The translations under genes and the position numbers were made by a program. This document shows, piece by piece, positions 1 through 5,695 of a stretch of 6,004 nt of DNA. Origin of the DNA: Burkholderiales bacterium (GTDB lineage Bacteria > Pseudomonadota > Gammaproteobacteria > Burkholderiales > SG8-39); the NCBI GenBank assembly GCA_025929745.1, contig JAICPQ010000176.1:1-6004 (forward strand), written 5' to 3'. Positions within the stretch are counted from its first letter, which is position 1. Every line of letters begins with the position of its first letter. The notes below the pieces were generated by a model. It ran no database searches. It saw nothing but the letters and a program-made list of their open reading frames with translations, and had not been told where the DNA came from.

Positions 1-138
1 CTCGGTTTTCAGCACCTGGCGCAGCGCTTCCTCGCCGGAGGTTGCGAAAACGAGCTGGGCCGGCAGATCGCCCAAGACTTCGTTCAGCGCGTACAGCGCC
101 GAGCGGTCGTCGTCGACGAGCAGGATTTGAGGGCTCAT
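1..138 (-). CDS. Receiver-domain protein, N-terminal 46 codons only (cut by the window edge)
   Basis: The visible part begins MSPQILLVDDDRSALYALNE and continues to a TSGEEALRQVL stretch. This is the beta1-alpha1-beta2-alpha2 part of a CheY-like receiver, with the acidic cluster D9-D10-D11 that binds Mg2+ in this family. The phospho-accepting Asp, expected near residue 53-57, lies outside the window, so its activity cannot be judged. The wording of the first 45 residues resembles receivers found at the N-terminus of larger signalling proteins such as hybrid kinases or receiver-PAS-output proteins. This is a family impression, and a stand-alone receiver is also possible. The start is the ATG at 136-138, which overlaps the upstream gene's TGA as ATGA. 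That overlap implies translational coupling with the Asn-receiver gene, so the two are probably made together. Confidence 0.85.
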   Translation of the reverse strand, partial: MSPQILLVDDDRSALYALNEVLGDLPAQLVFATSGEEALRQVLKTE

Positions 139-515
139 CCCGGCAGGCGTCCGATCAGCGGAAGGAGCGCGTGCGGCAGCTCGCGCTTGGACACGAAGGC
201 GAGCGCGCCGGCGTCCAGAGCGGCAGTGCGCAGCGCTTCGGAGTCGTTCACGGACATGATGACCACGGGACATTTCGGATGCCGCTTGCGCAGCGCGCGC
301 GTCGCTTCGATGCCGTTCGGTCCGGGGAGCTCGAGGTTCATGAGGATGAGGTCGACCTGCGCGGCGTCGGTGCAGGCAAGCGCTTCGGCCATGCTACCGG
401 CCTCGCGCACTTTCGTGGGCGGCAGCGACATCAGCAGCCAGTCGCGCAACGCGGCACGCACCTCGGCATGGTCCTCCACGAGCAATAACGAGAGCACACG
501 GTCGATGAGCGGCAC
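135..515 (-). CDS. Stand-alone receiver protein with Asp-to-Asn at the phosphorylation site
   Basis: The protein has 126 residues and is a single CheY-like receiver with no output domain. It shows the acidic pair E14-D15 after beta1 (LLLVEDHAEV), S88 at the Thr/Ser position (VVIMSVND), and the conserved Lys K110 (AFVSKRE). At the end of beta3, where the family has LILMD, it reads LILMN (N60, codon AAC) followed by LELPGPNG. The usual aspartyl phosphorylation site is therefore absent while the rest of the fold looks intact. It most resembles the receiver of NarL/FixJ regulators without the DNA-binding half. The start is GTG at 513-515. It is the only ATG, GTG or TTG in frame between the upstream in-frame TGA and the first conserved residues, apart from a GTG at codon 7. 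No Shine-Dalgarno sequence precedes it. Its stop overlaps the next gene's ATG. It may act as a phosphorylation-independent binding partner or decoy, which is an inference. Confidence 0.9.
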   Translation of the reverse strand: MPLIDRVLSLLLVEDHAEVRAALRDWLLMSLPPTKVREAGSMAEALACTDAAQVDLILMNLELPGPNGIEATRALRKRHPKCPVVIMSVNDSEALRTAALDAGALAFVSKRELPHALLPLIGRLPG

Positions 516-519
516 CGCG

Positions 520-540
520 GCATCGTAAACCGCGCGATGC
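520..540. repeat. Short inverted repeat between regulator and Asn-receiver genes
   Basis: GCATCG at 520-525 and CGATGC at 535-540 are perfect 6-bp inverted repeats around a 9-nt spacer. They lie in the 59-bp gap between two minus-strand genes, with the proximal arm only four bases upstream of the GTG start at 515. In RNA this could form a small hairpin next to the start codon. In DNA it could be a binding site. No U-run follows it, so it does not look like a standard terminator. Confidence 0.35.
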
Positions 541-551
541 GCAACGGTCAG
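522..551 (-). promoter_or_regulatory. Possible internal promoter before the Asn-receiver gene
   Basis: On the minus strand CTGACC (551-546) and TACGAT (527-522) are separated by 18 bp. Each matches the sigma70 consensus at four of six positions. The -10-like box ends six bases before the GTG start, so a transcript from it would be leaderless or nearly so. The box overlaps one arm of the inverted repeat at 520-540. Such matches arise easily by chance, so this is a weak call. Confidence 0.2.
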
Positions 552-574
552 TCAGGAGCGCCGTACAGACGGGG

Positions 575-1249
575 TCAGGATTTGCCCGACGGAGGGGATG
601 CGGGTCCCTCATCGAGCGAGACAAGGCCCTTCTGAATCGCGAAGCGGACGAGCCCGGCGAGATCGCGGATGCCGAGCTTCTCGACGAGGCGCGCTCGATA
701 GGTCTCTACGGTCTTTTGCGAGAGCGAAAGGCGCTCGGCGATCTGCGCGCCGGTGCGTCCTTCGGCGAGAAGCTGAAGCACCTCGCGCTCGCGCGCCGAG
801 AGCCGCGCGAGCGGATCGTCCTGCTTCTCGTTGCTGTAGTCGTCGAGCACCACATCGGCGACGCGCGGCGAGAGGTAGCGCTGTCCCGCGTGGACCGCGC
901 GAATCGCTTCCACAACCTCCTTTGCCGCGGAGCGCTTCACGACGTAGCCGGCGGCGCCGGCCTTGAGGGCGCGGCGCACGTACTCGCGCTGCGCATACAT
1001 CGAAAGCACGATGACGCGGCAACGGGGATCGCGCTCGAGAATGGCGCGCGTCGCGTCGGCGCCGTTCAGCTCGGGCATCGAGAGGTCCATGATGATCACG
1101 TCAGGCTGCAGCTCGCGCGCCTGCTGCACGGCCGCGCGGCCGTCGCCGACGCAGGCGACGACCTCGATGTCGCGCTCGGCTTCGATGAGGTGGCGCAGGC
1201 CCTCGGCCACGACCGCGTGGTCGTCCGCGATCAGCACTCGAATGGCCAT
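575..1249 (-). CDS. NarL/FixJ-family response regulator (receiver plus LuxR-type HTH)
   Basis: This 224-residue DNA-binding response regulator is the likely phosphorylation target of the kinase encoded directly upstream. The receiver spans about residues 3-120, with D9-D10, the phospho-accepting D55 (VIIMDLSMPELNG), S83 and K105 all in place. A linker of about 25 residues leads to a LuxR-type helix-turn-helix at about 147-208. Its diagnostic stretches are LSAREREVLQLLAEG, then IAERLSLSQKTVETY, then a KLGI tetrad at 191-194. Length and layout are standard for the family. The ATG at 1247-1249 shares one base with the kinase stop (TGATG), so translation is probably coupled to the kinase. A weak AGGG lies about 10 nt before the start. 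The receiver looks fully competent, in contrast to the next gene downstream. The target genes cannot be told from the sequence. Confidence 0.96.
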   Translation of the reverse strand: MAIRVLIADDHAVVAEGLRHLIEAERDIEVVACVGDGRAAVQQARELQPDVIIMDLSMPELNGADATRAILERDPRCRVIVLSMYAQREYVRRALKAGAAGYVVKRSAAKEVVEAIRAVHAGQRYLSPRVADVVLDDYSNEKQDDPLARLSAREREVLQLLAEGRTGAQIAERLSLSQKTVETYRARLVEKLGIRDLAGLVRFAIQKGLVSLDEGPASPPSGKS

Positions 1250-3843
1250 CAGAGCGGCACCCTGGCGACGACGCGCGTACCGCGCCCCGGCGCAGTCTCG
1301 ACGTGGAGCGCGCCGCCCGCGGCCTCCGCGCGCTCGCGCATCGTCGACATGCCCAAACGTCCCTTGCGCATGGCGGCGAGGTCGAAGCCCTCGCCGTCGT
1401 CGCGCACGGCGAGGACAACGTGGCCTTCCGCTTCCTCGATTTCGATCTCCGCATGGCGCGCCCGCGAATGCTTGAGCACGTTGTTCAGCGCCTCCTGCGT
1501 AATGCGGTAGAGAGCGAGCGCGGCCTCCAGGCGCAGCGTCTTCGCCGCCTCGGGCGTGCGCTCCGTGACGCGCACGCGAATCCCGCTGCGCCGCGAGAAC
1601 TCCTCCGCGTGCCAGCCGAGCGCGGCGGCAAGGCCGTACTCGTCGAGAAGCGGCGGGCGCAGCTCGGCCATCACGCTTTCGATCGACTGCAGCGTGCTGT
1701 CGACCAGGGCCGCCGAGTCCTGCAGCCGCTGCCGCGACGCGGGCGCGAGCGTGTCATCGCGCGCGATGATGTCGAGGTTGATGTTGAGCGCCGACAGGCT
1801 CTGGCCGACGCGGTCGTGCAGCTCGCGCGCGATGCGCCGCCGCTCGGCCTCCTCGGCCTGCACGAGCTTGCGCGTGAGCGAATGCAGGTCCTGCGCCGCC
1901 TGGCGGAGCGCGGTCTCGGAATGGCGCTGCTCGGTGACATCGAGGCAGGCGCCGAACACCTTGATCGGCTTGCCTCGCTCGTTGCGCGCGACTTCGCCCT
2001 GGCTGCGCAGATAACGCACCTCGCCCCCGGGGCGCACGATGCGCTCCTGCATGGTGAAGCCGCGGCCGTCCATCAGCGCTCGCGCCATCATGGCGCCGGA
2101 ATTCTGGCGATCCTCGGCATGCACGCGCTCGAGATACCCCTCGAAGCTCGGCGTGAATTCGTCGCGCGTCACGCCGTAGATGCGGTAGAGCTCGTCGGAC
2201 CACGCCAGACGGCCGCTTTCCGGGTCCCACTCCCAGCTGCCGAGGCCGGCCACCTTCTGCGCCTCGGCGAGCAGCGCACGCTGGTCGCGCAGCTCCTGCT
2301 CGGTCAGGCGCCGGTCGGTGATGTCGCTCGCCACCATGCCGATGCCGGTGATCGCCCCGCTCGCATCGCGCACCGGAAATTTCCACACCGCCCGGTAGCG
2401 CGGACCGGCGGCGCCATGCGCGCGCTCCTCGAAATGCACGTTCTGCGCGCTCGTCAGCACGCGCAGGTCGTGCGCGGCGAGCGCGAGCGCCTGCGGACGC
2501 GGGAAGAGCTCGGCGTCCTTGCGGCCGATGACCTGCTCCGAGCGCAGCGCGTAGCCTTCCAGGAACTTGGCGTTCACGAAGCGGTAGCGCCCCTCGCGAT
2601 CCTTGAGCGACATCGCCACGGGGCTGTTGTCGGTGAACGCGGCGAGCATGGCCTGCGCCTCGTGCAGCTGCTCCTCAACGCGGCGCCGCTCGGTGAGGTC
2701 GCGCGTGATCTTGGCGAAGCCGACGAAATCGCCGCGCTCGTCATGGATCGCATCGACTACGGCGAGCGCCCAGAAGCGGCTGCCGTCCTTCCTTAGGCGC
2801 CAGCCTTCGTCGGCGAAGCGGCCGGTGGCGCGCGCGGTTTCGAGCGCGCGCTCGGGTTTTCCCGTGGCACGATCTTCGGCGGTGAAGAAGAGCCCGAAGT
2901 GCCGGCCGAGCACCTCATGCTCGGCGTAGCCCTTGATGCGCTGCGCGCCCGCATTCCAGCTTGCGATCTCGCCGTGCGGCGTGAGCATGTAGATCGCATA
3001 GTCGGTGACGCCCTGCACCAGCAGCCGGAAACGCCGCTCGCTCTCGTGCAGGCGCATATCGGCGGCGCGGCGCTCGGTGACATCTTCCACCTGGGCCACG
3101 AAGCACACCGGACCGCCGCTGCTGTCGAGGATCGGCGCGACGCTCACGCGCGCCCACAGCACCGTGCCGTCCTTGCGCACGTAGCGCTTGTCGAAGTCGC
3201 TACGCTCGCCATCGCCGCGCAGCAGGTTCTCGAACAAGCCCTGCGCATCGGCGAGGTCGTCCGGGTGGGTGAGGTCGAGATAGGTGCGCTCGCGCAGCTC
3301 GGCCTCGGTGTAGCCCGTCAGGCGCAGGAAGCTCGCGTTGCCGCCGATGTAGCGGCCATTGCGATCAACCACCGAAATCCCGTGCGGTGCGTGGTTAAAG
3401 ACCGCCGCAAGGAGCTGCTCGCGCTCGCGCTCGGCGTGGCGCGCGGTCATGTCGCGCGTGACTTTCGCGAAGCCGCGCAGCGCGCCGTCGGACTCGCGCA
3501 GCGCCGTGATCACCACCTCCGCCCAGAAGCGGCCGCCGTCCTTGGTGACGCGCCAACCTTCGGCTGCGTAGCGCCCGTCGCGCATCGCGCGCGCGAGCGC
3601 GCGCTCCGGCACGCCCGCGGCCCGGTCCTCGGGCGCGTAGAACATGGAAAAATGCCGCCCGATCACCTCCCCCGCGCGGTAGCCCTTGATGCGCTCGGCG
3701 CCGGCGTTCCAGCTCACTACGCGACCGGACTGGTCAAGGAGATAAATCGCGTAGTCGCTGACGGCGGAAACGAGCAGCCGGAACTGGTCGTCCGTGGGAT
3801 CGGCCACGCGCGCGATGCGATCGGCGATTCGGGTAAGTTCCAT
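1249..3843 (-). CDS. Soluble multi-PAS sensor histidine kinase (HisKA_3/NarX-DesK type)
   Basis: The protein has 864 residues from the chosen ATG. Five PAS domains lie at about 20-133, 141-258, 268-384, 398-510 and 522-638, several ending in the PAC-like signature DxTxR or DxTERR. A short coiled linker leads to a HisKA_3 dimerisation/phosphoacceptor region with H676 in RRIARELHDRVGQSLS. The HATPase_c domain follows: N box around ITQEALNNVLKHSRA (781-795), G1 box DDGEGFD (815-821), a GRLGM segment (828-832) and GRGT (853-856). This kinase subfamily normally pairs with NarL/FixJ regulators, which matches the gene fused to its stop by TGATG. No hydrophobic membrane-spanning segment or signal peptide is visible, so it should sense a cytoplasmic signal. 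The ligand is unknown. PAS1 and PAS3 are near-copies of each other. An upstream in-frame ATG at 3931-3933 would add 30 residues but would run into the divergent gene, so the ATG at 3841-3843 is preferred. It has no clear Shine-Dalgarno sequence. Confidence 0.95.
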   Translation of the reverse strand: MELTRIADRIARVADPTDDQFRLLVSAVSDYAIYLLDQSGRVVSWNAGAERIKGYRAGEVIGRHFSMFYAPEDRAAGVPERALARAMRDGRYAAEGWRVTKDGGRFWAEVVITALRESDGALRGFAKVTRDMTARHAEREREQLLAAVFNHAPHGISVVDRNGRYIGGNASFLRLTGYTEAELRERTYLDLTHPDDLADAQGLFENLLRGDGERSDFDKRYVRKDGTVLWARVSVAPILDSSGGPVCFVAQVEDVTERRAADMRLHESERRFRLLVQGVTDYAIYMLTPHGEIASWNAGAQRIKGYAEHEVLGRHFGLFFTAEDRATGKPERALETARATGRFADEGWRLRKDGSRFWALAVVDAIHDERGDFVGFAKITRDLTERRRVEEQLHEAQAMLAAFTDNSPVAMSLKDREGRYRFVNAKFLEGYALRSEQVIGRKDAELFPRPQALALAAHDLRVLTSAQNVHFEERAHGAAGPRYRAVWKFPVRDASGAITGIGMVASDITDRRLTEQELRDQRALLAEAQKVAGLGSWEWDPESGRLAWSDELYRIYGVTRDEFTPSFEGYLERVHAEDRQNSGAMMARALMDGRGFTMQERIVRPGGEVRYLRSQGEVARNERGKPIKVFGACLDVTEQRHSETALRQAAQDLHSLTRKLVQAEEAERRRIARELHDRVGQSLSALNINLDIIARDDTLAPASRQRLQDSAALVDSTLQSIESVMAELRPPLLDEYGLAAALGWHAEEFSRRSGIRVRVTERTPEAAKTLRLEAALALYRITQEALNNVLKHSRARHAEIEIEEAEGHVVLAVRDDGEGFDLAAMRKGRLGMSTMRERAEAAGGALHVETAPGRGTRVVARVPL

Positions 3844-3855
3844 GCGCGGCGAAGC

Positions 3856-3861
3856 ATCATA
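3856..3861 (-). promoter_or_regulatory. Candidate -10 box for the kinase operon
   Basis: The minus strand reads TATGAT here, five of six matches to the sigma70 -10 consensus, in the 27-bp gap between divergent start codons. It would place the transcript start a few bases before the ATG at 3843. No good -35 hexamer stands at the right spacing, as that position falls inside the divergent coding sequence. Confidence 0.35.
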
Positions 3862-3863
3862 AT
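3858..3863 (+). promoter_or_regulatory. Candidate -10 box for the divergent receiver gene
   Basis: The plus strand reads CATAAT (five of six matches to TATAAT), ending seven bases before the ATG at 3871. This suggests a leaderless transcript. It overlaps the opposing minus-strand -10 candidate by four bases, so polymerase probably could not use both at once. A convincing -35 element is not visible. Confidence 0.35.
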
Positions 3864-3870
3864 CCTGTTT

Positions 3871-4233
3871 ATGCGCGGCCGTATTCTCATCATCGACGAC
3901 GAAGAAGTGATGCGCGAGCTGTTGCGCCTGCATCTCACCTCGGCAGGCTACACCGTGCAGGTGGCGGTCGACGCCATCAGCGCCGGCTACGAGATGCTGC
4001 AGAACCCGCCCGATCTAATCATGTGCGACGTCGAGATGCCGCACATGAACGGCGTCCAGCTGATCTCGGCGCTGCGCGCCGACAAGACGGTGCCGGCCGT
4101 GCCGGTCATCTTCCTCACCTCGGTGGACGAGGGCGAAGTGCGCGCTGACGAGATGAGCGCCGGCTACCTGCAGAAGCCCGTCAGGCTGGAGGCGCTGCTC
4201 GCGGCCGTGCAGCGTTACCTGCCCCGGCGCTGA
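3871..4233 (+). CDS. Receiver-only (CheY-like) response regulator
   Basis: The protein has 120 residues and is a single receiver domain with no output domain. It starts MRGRILIIDDEEVMRELLRL. The key residues are all present: D9-D10, phospho-accepting D53 (LIMCDVEMPHMNG), T83 in VIFLTSVDEG, and K102 in LQKPVRLE. The C-terminus QRYLPRR closes helix 5 at the normal family length. It is divergent from the multi-PAS kinase, with 27 bp between start codons, so it probably belongs to the same signalling unit. It might act as a phosphate sink, a shuttle or a protein-interaction output. That is inference, since receiver-only proteins have many roles. The frame stays open far upstream, but that portion is antisense to the kinase and carries no recognisable domain, so the ATG at 3871 is the start. 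No Shine-Dalgarno sequence is seen. Confidence 0.93.
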   Translation: MRGRILIIDDEEVMRELLRLHLTSAGYTVQVAVDAISAGYEMLQNPPDLIMCDVEMPHMNGVQLISALRADKTVPAVPVIFLTSVDEGEVRADEMSAGYLQKPVRLEALLAAVQRYLPRR

Positions 4234-4396
4234 TTTCCTCGGCGCCGAGCTGAAGCTCGGTCTGCAGGTAGCGCGCAAGCCCGATGATGAGGCGCAGGCG
4301 GTCTTTCGCCAGGCGCAGCGGCAGCTCTTCCAGCGTAAGCTGCGCCTGTTCCTGGATCTGCTCGAGCTTCGCGAGGAATTCGTGCTTGCGATCCAT
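4181..4396 (-). CDS. Small helical protein of unknown function (71 aa)
   Basis: I do not recognise the family. Residues 1-50 read as a charged, leucine-rich amphipathic helix or helix pair (for example HEFLAKLEQIQEQAQLTLEE, then LRLIIGLARYLQTEL). The tail from about residue 55 is Ala/Gly/Pro/Arg-rich and low in complexity. Codon third positions are strongly GC-biased through the helical part, as in the neighbouring real genes, which supports coding. There is no signal peptide or clear membrane span. The ATG at 4394-4396 is preceded by GGGAG only two bases away, a poorly spaced Shine-Dalgarno sequence. The last 53 bases overlap the 3' end of the receiver gene on the opposite strand, exactly where the tail loses character. 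It is divergent from the threonine ammonia-lyase gene with about 93 bp between starts. Function cannot be inferred. Confidence 0.65.
   Translation of the reverse strand: MDRKHEFLAKLEQIQEQAQLTLEELPLRLAKDRLRLIIGLARYLQTELQLGAEEISAGAGNAARPRAAPPA
4245..4260 (+). terminator. Hairpin just downstream of the receiver gene, possible terminator without a U-tract
   Basis: CCGAGCT (4245-4251) and AGCTCGG (4254-4260) are perfect 7-bp inverted repeats around GA, best folded as a 6-bp GC-rich stem with a TGAA tetraloop. It begins 12 nt after the receiver stop at 4233. No T-run follows, so intrinsic termination is doubtful. It may instead stabilise the mRNA end or arise by chance, because it lies within the coding sequence of the opposite-strand small protein. 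A 12-bp palindrome (4238-4249) overlaps it and would compete for pairing. Confidence 0.25.
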
Positions 4397-4478
4397 GGCT
4401 CCCGCTTTTCTACTAGCGTCCCCTAGGGCGGTCTATCAGCGCGCCCCTAAACTCGTGTAGCCGCAATGCGACAGCCGG

Positions 4479-4484
4479 TAAACT
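4479..4484 (+). promoter_or_regulatory. Possible -10 box for the threonine ammonia-lyase gene
   Basis: TAAACT matches the -10 consensus at four of six positions and ends five bases before the ATG at 4490. No Shine-Dalgarno sequence is present before either candidate start. A second TAAACT occurs at 4448-4453, upstream of the alternative ATG at 4466. No good -35 box is seen for either, so the call is weak. Confidence 0.2.
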
Positions 4485-4489
4485 TTGCC

Positions 4490-5695
4490 ATGCTCTCCGT
4501 AACGCTTGCGGACGTGCGCGCCGCCGCAGCGCGGCTTGCCGGCGCCATCGAGCACACGCCGTTCGTCCACAGCCGAACCCTGTCGCGCCTCACTGGCGCG
4601 GAAGTCTTCCTCAAGTTCGAAAACCTGCAATTCACCGCCTCGTTCAAGGAGCGCGGCGCGCTGAACAAGCTGCTTTCGCTCACGCCGGAGGAGCGAAAAC
4701 GCGGCGTGATCGCGATGAGCGCCGGAAACCATGCGCAGGCCGTCGCCTACCACGCCTCGCGCCTGGGCATCCCCGCGCTGATCGTCATGCCGAAGGGCTC
4801 GCCGAACACGAAAATCCGCAACACCCAGGTCCACGGCGCAAAGGTAGTCCTCGAAGGAGAAAACCTGTTCGAAGCCGGCAAGCATGCGCGCGCGCTCGCG
4901 GCGCGCGACAACCTTGTGTTCGTCCACCCGTACGAAGACCCGTTGATCATCGCGGGTCAGGGCACCGTCGGGCTCGAGATGCTGGAGGCGGTGTCCGATC
5001 TCGATGTTCTCGTCGTGCCGGTCGGTGGCGGCGGGCTCATCTCTGGAATCGCGGTCGCCGCGAAAACGTTGAAGCCCACGCTGCGGGTCTTCGGCGTGGA
5101 AACGCGGAACTACCCTTCGATGCACCAGCGTCTGAACAACCTCCCGGTCGAGTGCGGCGGCGACACGATCGCCGAAGGCATCGCGGTAAAGGACGTCGGC
5201 AACACCGCGTTCGCCATCATCCGTCAACTGGTCGACGAAGTGCTCGTCGTCAAGGAAGAGACCATCGAGCGCGCGGTCGCGGCGCTGATCGAGATCGAGA
5301 AGACGGTGGCCGAAGGCGCGGGCGCGGCTGCGCTCGCGGCTCTACTGGAAGAGCCGGCGCGCTTCGCGGGAAAGCGCGTCGGCCTGCCGATCTCCGGCGG
5401 CAATATCGACAGCCGCGTGCTCGCCTCGGTGCTGATGCGCGGCCTCGTGCGCGATTCGCGCCTGGTGCGCCTGCGCGTCACGATGCCCGACGTCTCCGGC
5501 AGTCTCGCCAAGGTCGCCGCGCTCATCGCCGAAGGCGGCGGCAACATCGTCGAGGTGCAGCACCAGCGCGTGTTCGGCGCGGCGTCGGTTAAATCGCCGG
5601 AGGTGGAGTTCCTCGTCGAGACGCGCGATCGCGATCACACGCAGACGCTGATCGCGCTGATCGAGAAAGCGGGCGTCAGGGTTTTGGTTTTCTGA
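4490..5695 (+). CDS. ilvA: Threonine ammonia-lyase (threonine dehydratase), PLP-dependent, with C-terminal ACT domain
   Basis: The enzyme converts L-threonine to 2-oxobutanoate and ammonia, the first committed step toward isoleucine, in the cytoplasm. Numbering from the chosen start (401 residues), the fold type II PLP core spans about 1-322. The Schiff-base lysine is K53 in TASFKERGA, the substrate loop is SAGNHAQ (77-83), the phosphate-binding glycine loop is GGGGLISG (179-186), and SGGN (302-305) holds the Ser expected near the pyridine nitrogen. A single ACT-like domain follows at about 324-401. This size lies between catabolic TdcB (about 330 residues, no ACT) and E. coli IlvA (about 510, two ACT-like modules), and fits the roughly 400-residue one-ACT class. 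Its effector cannot be read from sequence. An in-frame ATG at 4466 would add eight residues that do not look like the family. The symbol ilvA follows common usage, and a catabolic role is not excluded. Confidence 0.95.
   Translation: MLSVTLADVRAAAARLAGAIEHTPFVHSRTLSRLTGAEVFLKFENLQFTASFKERGALNKLLSLTPEERKRGVIAMSAGNHAQAVAYHASRLGIPALIVMPKGSPNTKIRNTQVHGAKVVLEGENLFEAGKHARALAARDNLVFVHPYEDPLIIAGQGTVGLEMLEAVSDLDVLVVPVGGGGLISGIAVAAKTLKPTLRVFGVETRNYPSMHQRLNNLPVECGGDTIAEGIAVKDVGNTAFAIIRQLVDEVLVVKEETIERAVAALIEIEKTVAEGAGAAALAALLEEPARFAGKRVGLPISGGNIDSRVLASVLMRGLVRDSRLVRLRVTMPDVSGSLAKVAALIAEGGGNIVEVQHQRVFGAASVKSPEVEFLVETRDRDHTQTLIALIEKAGVRVLVF

Noticed and set aside
716..1510. A 264-codon plus-strand frame opposite the NarL-type regulator and the kinase end
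   Set aside because: It crosses two well-supported minus-strand genes and has no family signature, so it is a reading-frame shadow.
1303..2796. A 497-codon open frame on the plus strand opposite the kinase
   Set aside because: It is a mirror of the GC-rich codon pattern of the kinase. Its translation is Arg/Ala/Leu/His-rich with no recognisable domain, while the minus strand carries five PAS domains and a complete kinase core.
2899..3870. Plus-strand open frame continuing in frame into the receiver gene, which would add 324 residues to it
   Set aside because: This part is antisense to the kinase and shows no domain. A normal receiver starts at 3871 with its beta1 strand and the expected length.
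3844..3933. A 30-residue N-terminal extension of the kinase from an ATG at 3933
   Set aside because: The extra residues are mostly the antisense of the divergent receiver's beta1 and alpha1 region, and the first PAS domain fits the later ATG well.
4421..4428. The 8-bp palindrome CCCTAGGG, with a second CTAG nearby, in the spacer between the 71-aa and lyase genes
   Set aside because: CTAG is often rare in proteobacteria, so it caught the eye. A single 8-bp palindrome with no spacing relation to a promoter is not enough to call an operator.
4436..5227. A 263-codon minus-strand frame inside the threonine ammonia-lyase gene
   Set aside because: The opposite strand has all expected PLP-enzyme motifs. 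This frame is His/Arg/Asp-rich with no domain and is a shadow.
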